Assembly (NCBI RefSeq): GCF_030936135.1
Contig: NC_082620.1
Span: 4,402,001 to 4,466,000, forward strand
Reading direction: 5' to 3'
From: Gavia stellata
Lineage: Eukaryota > Chordata > Aves > Gaviiformes > Gaviidae
Length of the DNA: 64,000 bases
Under the pieces are notes generated by a model. It did not search any database. It saw only the letters and a list, made by a program, of their open reading frames with translations, and was not told the origin of the DNA. Numbering within the stretch: position 1 is the first letter of the stretch; each line of letters begins with the position of its first letter. This document shows, one piece after another, positions 58,290 to 64,000 of the stretch. A program made the position numbers and the translations under genes.

Positions 58290-59798
58290 TCATACTGTAG
58301 TTTCTCTGCCCGCTTTGAGGTTAGGTGCTGAGAATTGGCGCCTCATCCGTGGGGGCGTCACAAACTGGTTATAGTGGTTAAGCCGGTCAGTCTGTTTTGG
58401 GTGGGAGTTAGCTGTATTGCCTTCTGCACTGCCTCCATTGTTGTGATTGCAGTAAGGCTGTCGGTGCTGGTGGATGTGACGTTTTTGCTGGAAAGTCTGC
58501 AGGTCTGGATTCTGCTGCCCGCTGTACGAGTGCAACGATTCAGATGAGCCCGATGTTTGACGCCGCAAGCTTTTTTGAGAGCCATTATTGAGAGAATTGC
58601 TTCTCCAGCGCAACTGAGGTGATGGCTGCTGCTGACTGCCAGGCTGTGACGGTGTGTTTAACTGCTGCCTGTTAATTTGGATATTATCTGGATTCCTCTG
58701 GGGGCCATGAAGATTCCACAGCTGCTGAGGGTCTTTAGAAGCAGCTCTACTTTCTTTTTCTTTGTTTTCATCTTTGTTCTTATCATCTTCTTTTGGAATT
58801 CTAACCTCAATAACTTCATCCTCTGTGATAATTATATGGGTGCCTGGACTCCATGAGTTCCTATGTTTGGGATTGCTTTTGAAAGGAAAGCGGGGCTTGC
58901 GATTTTCAGGCGGAATAAATCGGTGAGGCATATTTTGTCGACGAAGCTGCTTTGCTATTTCCTGCTGCTGTAGATTTTTAAATCGAATCTGTTCTTGCCT
59001 CATCCAACGTAATCGCCCACGCCTGAAAGCTGGATCACCTGCCATTAACTGTGAAACACGCTCCTCTTTAGCAAGATCATCATTCTCGCTTCTTTTCAAG
59101 TCATCCATGGGCTTCTTATCCACATCCACCACACCGGCAGAGTTTGGAGACTTAGCATTAGCTATGGTTGACTGAGCTTTCTCTGGAGACCCTATCAGAG
59201 GTAAAACCTTCTCCATTTTTAGCATCTTATTTCTAAGAACTTTTATCTCTTCATCCTTCATGTTGTTCTGCTTCTTCACTTCTTGCAAAATATCTTCCAA
59301 TTTATCTATATGCACCTTAAGGTCATCCACATCAGTTACTCCTTTACCATTGGCCATAACATCTTCAATTTTCTCATCTCCAACTCCTACTGTATCCCAG
59401 ACATCACGAGCAACAGCTCGCCATGATTCACGCTCATTTGGATCTTTTTTCCCATACATGGCACAAAGCTCTTTCATTTTAACAATGGCCAGAGCCTCAA
59501 TCTCCTGCCTAGTGTGCCTGAAGTCATTGAGTGCTACCTCATAGCATATCTCTTTCACAGCCTGAATCTTTAAGTCTGAGATGGTAACCCATTTGGAGTC
59601 TTTGCTAAGGCGTCGACGTTGGGGTATCTGGTACATTTTAATAGGCTCTCGTTTCTTCCCACTGCTGGGGAGGCCACACTTTTTTACAATGGTTTGGAGC
59701 TTGCTGGGGGGCAGCTTCTCTCTCAGGGAAGTGATCAGTCTCCAACTCTCCTCACACGATCTCTTGTCCGAATCATCCCCACTATCAGAGTCTGCATC
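58290..59798 (-). CDS. KIF1B: Kinesin-like protein KIF1B, alpha isoform, C-terminal 502 residues (single terminal exon)
   Basis: The acceptor TTTGTTTTTCCAAAG opens GATGCAGAC in phase 0. The frame then stays open for 503 codons to TGA at 58290-58292. The order is an acidic start ([19 protein letters not shown]), the conserved block [20 protein letters not shown] and [20 protein letters not shown], a coiled coil at exon residues of about 157-199 ([19 protein letters not shown]), and an Arg/Gln-rich block at about 258-287 ([18 protein letters not shown]). A low-complexity Gln/Asn/Ser-rich region follows, and the tail is RETTV. The ETTV end fits the class I PDZ motif through which KIF1B-alpha is reported to bind PSD-95, SAP97 and S-SCAM. 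KIF1B-alpha carries mitochondria. Confidence 0.95.
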   Translation of the reverse strand, partial: DADSDSGDDSDKRSCEESWRLITSLREKLPPSKLQTIVKKCGLPSSGKKREPIKMYQIPQRRRLSKDSKWVTISDLKIQAVKEICYEVALNDFRHTRQEIEALAIVKMKELCAMYGKKDPNERESWRAVARDVWDTVGVGDEKIEDVMANGKGVTDVDDLKVHIDKLEDILQEVKKQNNMKDEEIKVLRNKMLKMEKVLPLIGSPEKAQSTIANAKSPNSAGVVDVDKKPMDDLKRSENDDLAKEERVSQLMAGDPAFRRGRLRWMRQEQIRFKNLQQQEIAKQLRRQNMPHRFIPPENRKPRFPFKSNPKHRNSWSPGTHIIITEDEVIEVRIPKEDDKNKDENKEKESRAASKDPQQLWNLHGPQRNPDNIQINRQQLNTPSQPGSQQQPSPQLRWRSNSLNNGSQKSLRRQTSGSSESLHSYSGQQNPDLQTFQQKRHIHQHRQPYCNHNNGGSAEGNTANSHPKQTDRLNHYNQFVTPPRMRRQFSAPNLKAGRETTV

Positions 59799-62700
59799 CT
59801 TTGGAAAAACAAAAATCGAGAAGTGGCCCCAAAATAACCAAAATTAAAATTGTAAGAAAATGGAAAAGCTAAACAAGAAGTAGCAGGCAAAGAAAACTAA
59901 ATCAAAAATCAAAATAGAACAAGTGATAAGGAAGTCCCTGAAGACTGAGTGTTAGGACATTAAAATGTATCTTCAAGAGTCATGGACTGTCAAAATTGGA
60001 GCTCTTCACTAAATTAACATTATATTTAAAAGTCTCATCATCTCAAAACAGCAGATAATCTAAACTCTTCCCTCCCAATCCCTTCCAAAATCTTTAAATA
60101 GGTCAACTAAAACCAAGTTCCTGATCAAAAAAATTAAAAACCAAGTGTAAACTGCACTTCACACATGCTACAAAGACATGCAAATCCCCGCCACACACAT
60201 TTGCCTTGGTGACTGCTGTTGTTTCTTTCAGCAAATCCTCCCCAGGTGGATGAACACAACAGCCATCATAGAAGGTGTCATGAGCAGCCAGAGTAAGTCG
60301 GGTTAACACTGGTTAGTAACGTTGCACGTGGTTGCAGGGAGGCTCAAGTTTAGAATCCACTTCACTACAATAGCAGCCAGAGAAGTGTTAGACGATAAGA
60401 AAAAATGAAACAGAAGCAGCCGAAAGGTTCAATGTTAAAAGGACTGTAAGTGCCACTATGACAGGTGAAGACAGTGGTTCATACTCCAAGACTTGCTACA
60501 AGCTAAAAGGATATTCAGAATCAGAGTTTCAGAGGTGGGTTGTGGTTTGTTTGTTTGGGATTTTTTCCCCCATTTGTCACCTTGTTGCTTAGTTTAAAGA
60601 AAAACACATTAACAGTCTTGTCTGTCCGAAGAATGAGTTTCAGAAGAATGTAGCGGTAATTACTTTTTTTTTTTTTTATTTGTTTTAATACAAATTCTCT
60701 ATTTCATATCCTTGATTTGTCCTCTTCTCAAACCCTAGAGCCTGGAGCTTCCACACACTTGCTAAGAGTTATGCGTGTTTTGCTTCTTCATTACAAGTTT
60801 TCCACCTTTTGCTAAATGATTTCTAATGAGCAGTGCTTCAGGTTTCCATATGTTAGGAATGTTTGTTCAGGTATACTGCCACCAGAAGTTAAGGATATCC
60901 ATTATTGCTTACTGCAACTAGGAATTAAAGTCAGACTACTTTTCCTTAAAGGATTATTAAGTTAAGAAATCTCTTTAACAAACAAAAAGTCCTATGTATT
61001 ATTATGATCCAAACATCTTCAATAAAACACAGCAGTCAGTCTCTAGTGCACCTCTACCTAACATCCCTATTTTTCACAGAGAGAATCATAATACATGAAA
61101 AATCAGGAACAATAACAGCCAGTTACTCTAAAACCAAAGGAAACCCAGGTCATTGACTCAGAACCAGTGTCCTAGACTTAAGACTTCGGGTAGAAGACCA
61201 CGAAGAATGGGGAATACAGTATCATTTATTTTGGGAATGATGAAAGGGAGTAAAAGAAATACTGTTTTGCCCTATGGTCAACAAGCTCCATAGCCTAAGA
61301 TTCACATTATTTGAGCTTCTTGTGACATTATGTTTTTTTAGTATTTAAGAATAGCACTAGAGAATCAACCTCTCCTAGTTTAGGTCAAAATATAAGCAAA
61401 GCACTGGTTTAGAAACAGAACATAAACTCTTGGTGAGTTTACAGCTAACAAAATTTGTGGCCTAACGAAAGAGCATCTAACAAACTGCATATTGCAGTGG
61501 AAACAAAAGATGCCCTGGAGGAAGACACTGTACAGTCTACACATTCAAGGTTACATCCAGAAAGGCAAAACATGAACTACTCAAACATTAAGTCACAAGT
61601 TCCACAGGATTATTCTTATAGGTTACAAAATTACCGTATTGCTACTTATGGGTAAAGCATGCCTTGCATATAAAAAGCTGATTAAGAGACACTATGTGGT
61701 GATTGGCCTATGTGCCCTCTGAGGTTAACCAGACCAATTAATATAGGTATATACGCACATTCTAATATCAAGTGGTCACTGCAAAGGCATTATGACCAAG
61801 AAAACCAGGAAGATAATTTTAGCTCTATTAAACACATTTTCACATTCAATTTGTAAAATGGAGAACAATTATTTCTATTCCCTAGTAATACTAGCAGGGC
61901 AAATATATATTAGTTGTAAATTTGGGGGGACAAGAGCTATTATTTATCTTTTTTGTACGGCATATCTAACAAATAAATACCCAAATTGCTTGGAATCTCA
62001 GCACAAAAACAAAACAATCTGGTAAACAGGATTAGCCAGCTTCTTATATCCAAGATTATACTCCAATTTAGAACAAGAAGAGTATTGATATTTCAATATC
62101 GGTCTTACATAGCAGTAAGTTAGAGAACCTGATATTGCAACTGGATATCGCAGCAATGTAAATACTTTTAAGGTACACAAGCTGAAATGCATTCCCAGAT
62201 TTCCCAGTCATTATTCAACTACTTTGTATGAATTTATTAATCCTGTCCATTCCAGACTCTGCATACAGTGACACAGAAATGACGAGATGTGTCAAGAAGT
62301 TTTGCTGCCATTTAAAATATTCTTATTGAGCATCGTGATAAGCAGGATACTGCTTAACAGACCAACAATCTCATTTGATATGATGTCTTACAATTAGGAA
62401 AGGTGTCCTTCAGGAATTATATTGGTAATGCATACAGGATAGTCTCCCACCTTTGTCCACTAATTGAAATCAGCAAAAGCAAAACAAGCTTAAAGAAATC
62501 AACAACTTTATTACAGTATTGAACAACCCACTATCTAAAGAACCTTCCCTTAATCTTAAGTATATGGGGAAACAAATTCCCTTCACAAAACTTTTACAAA
62601 CACAGCCTTATTTGAAGCAGCTCCCCAGACAGCCAATTCTCACATCTTTAATTCATACAATAGCTTAGCTTATGCCTGTCAGCTAAAATTTAAGGAAGGG

Positions 62701-64000
62701 AATTCCATTACTTGCATCTCCTTTTGACACAGAGCCAAAACTTACTCGATGCTCAAACTATTTTTATTTTCACACTGAACTGATTTTTGCCGTACTACTT
62801 TCAGCTACACAAATTTTAACTATAAAATTGCAGAGATGAAACATCAGTCACATCTTAACTTCCTTTCTGAACTAAGTGTTCCTTTGGTTCAAAGTCTGCA
62901 GCTACTCCTCTCCATCCAAGAAATTAGTCCCTTGTGATGAAATAATTAGAGATGCAGAAGTCCTTAAGTGTATAATATGAATTAAAAAAAAGATTTATAA
63001 AAGTAGCTTCTACCTATGGAAGCCACAGTACTTTGCTCCATTCTGGTTTTGGGAGAAGGGGAAGAGCTTTACAGTTTAAAACCCAGCATGCATTTAACGC
63101 AGTCTTCAGTGGTCTCAAACTAATACTACAAACAAACGAATCATGATTTTGAAATTCTTACTAGAATTCAGGCACAACTACATTTGTGTTCTGGCTAAAA
63201 GACAACGCCATGTAGTTAAACAGAATGAGGATACTCAGGTGTCTTAAGGAAATCTAGATTTCACTCCTGGGCTTGGTTGTCTTTTTAGAATTCACAGGGT
63301 GCTTGAAGACCACATGTATTTCTATCTATAATGCACTTCAGAAGATTAGTTGTGAGAAGACTGAAGTCCTCCTATATCATACTTAATTTATCAGACTTCC
63401 TGTTTAAGAAACAGGAGGAATGGTGAAATTCCCATTGTTCTGAATGCGTTAATATTCCCTTTGCACACTGCTTCCTAGTCATAACCCCACCATCGGCATG
63501 TGTACCTTTAAGACCCTTACAAGGAACTCCATGCAGGGGGAGGGAGAAGGGTTAAAACATGCACAATGCAGCAACATTTTCAGATATCATTCAAAAAAAA
63601 TAAACCTAGCGTATCAATGTTCTAGAATCTCTTTGGCAGCACAAAATTAGTATGTTCTGGTGATCCAAGACATAAATAAAGGCAAACATCCCCAGAAGTA
63701 GCTGTTTAGACTACTGAAAAAGAACTTAAAAAAAATACAGAGCATAGAAATGCCCTTCTTTCAGGTTAAGTTGCAAGAAATCCAACGTGTCCCAACAAGA
63801 ACTGATTAAAGCCTCTTCATTGTCAATTACAGTCTCTGAATTAACATGAAGGAGCTCACTCACACTGATAATAATTCACTGTAGACACAAAGTATTTGAA
63901 AGCAAAGGGAGAACTGCATTGTGCAGACAACCCAAGCAGGTTTCCTAAACTTTCAGATAAGCAAGGACAGGAATTACTGTTTGCCAAAGGTATAGTTAAT
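59799..64000 (-). other. KIF1B: KIF1B intron upstream of the alpha terminal exon
   Basis: I found no further KIF1B exon here. The short open frames lack matching acceptor/donor pairs. The shared upstream exon, with a phase 0 donor, should lie beyond position 64000. Confidence 0.65.

Larger units (their letters stand above)
14735..64000 (-). other. KIF1B: KIF1B gene, 3' part (gene continues past the right edge)
   Basis: This is a kinesin-3 motor gene. The product walks toward microtubule plus ends and carries mitochondria (alpha) or synaptic-vesicle precursors (beta). Only the exons for the C-terminal halves of the two main isoforms are present: the alpha terminal exon at 58290-59798 and 27 beta exons at 19403-51406. 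The N-terminal motor, FHA domain and first stalk exons are not in this window. Alpha and beta acceptors are both phase 0, which fits a shared upstream donor. The visible parts (502 and 1110 residues), subtracted from the human isoform lengths I remember (about 1153 and 1770), leave a near-equal missing N-terminus of about 650-660 residues. Confidence 0.96.

Noticed and set aside
60103-60309. 68-codon minus-strand frame upstream of the KIF1B-alpha exon
   Set aside because: No acceptor/donor pair in a usable phase and no resemblance to the KIF1 neck or stalk.
1-64000. Prokaryotic-type systems (operons, CRISPR arrays, integrases) and tRNA or rRNA genes
   Set aside because: Spliced vertebrate genes fill the window. 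No direct-repeat arrays, cloverleaf genes or rRNA sequences were seen by eye; a covariance-model scan was not possible.

Overview
This window is vertebrate nuclear DNA, almost certainly from a bird. Three things point that way: split genes with compact GT-AG introns, a single truncated CR1 retroelement as the only recognisable transposable element in 64 kb, and protein sequences matching the bird/vertebrate forms of two well-known genes. Both genes lie on the minus strand, head to tail, so transcription runs from right to left. I cannot name the species from the sequence alone. The KIF1B-PGD order matches the human 1p36.22 arrangement.

Layout. Positions 1-636 lie downstream of the last gene, with nothing recognisable. 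Positions 828-13125 hold PGD (6-phosphogluconate dehydrogenase) complete in 13 coding exons, which join without a frame break into exactly 483 codons plus stop. Its 5' end sits in a CpG island (about 12580-13640) with GC boxes and an inverted CCAAT box. About 1.6 kb of unique intergenic DNA separates this start codon from the KIF1B poly(A) signal at 14751-14756. From there to the right edge everything belongs to the 3' part of KIF1B, a kinesin-3 motor gene. Its motor, FHA and neck exons lie beyond position 64000.

KIF1B has two alternative C-terminal halves here. The alpha form ends in one 1509-nt terminal coding exon (58290-59798) whose last residues, ETTV, form a class I PDZ-binding motif. 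The beta form skips that exon and uses 27 exons (51406 down to 19403; 3333 nt, 1110 codons plus stop). They carry the KIF1A/1B stalk, a C2-like/DUF3694 region and a C-terminal PH domain, followed by a 3' UTR of about 4.7 kb. Both acceptors are in phase 0, so the same upstream exon can feed either end.

The gene content is ordinary and conserved, with no new multi-gene system. The points most worth checking are inside KIF1B: (i) an open 201-nt exon at 35686-35886, phase 1/1, that would insert 67 residues at a junction I know as continuous in human KIF1B and KIF1A; (ii) an open 142-nt stretch at 25575-25716 behind a strong acceptor, in the correct frame, that would end the protein before the PH domain; (iii) the cassette exon 47440-47688, whose tail repeats the tail of the exon before it; and (iv) a UG repeat just upstream of a PGD splice acceptor.
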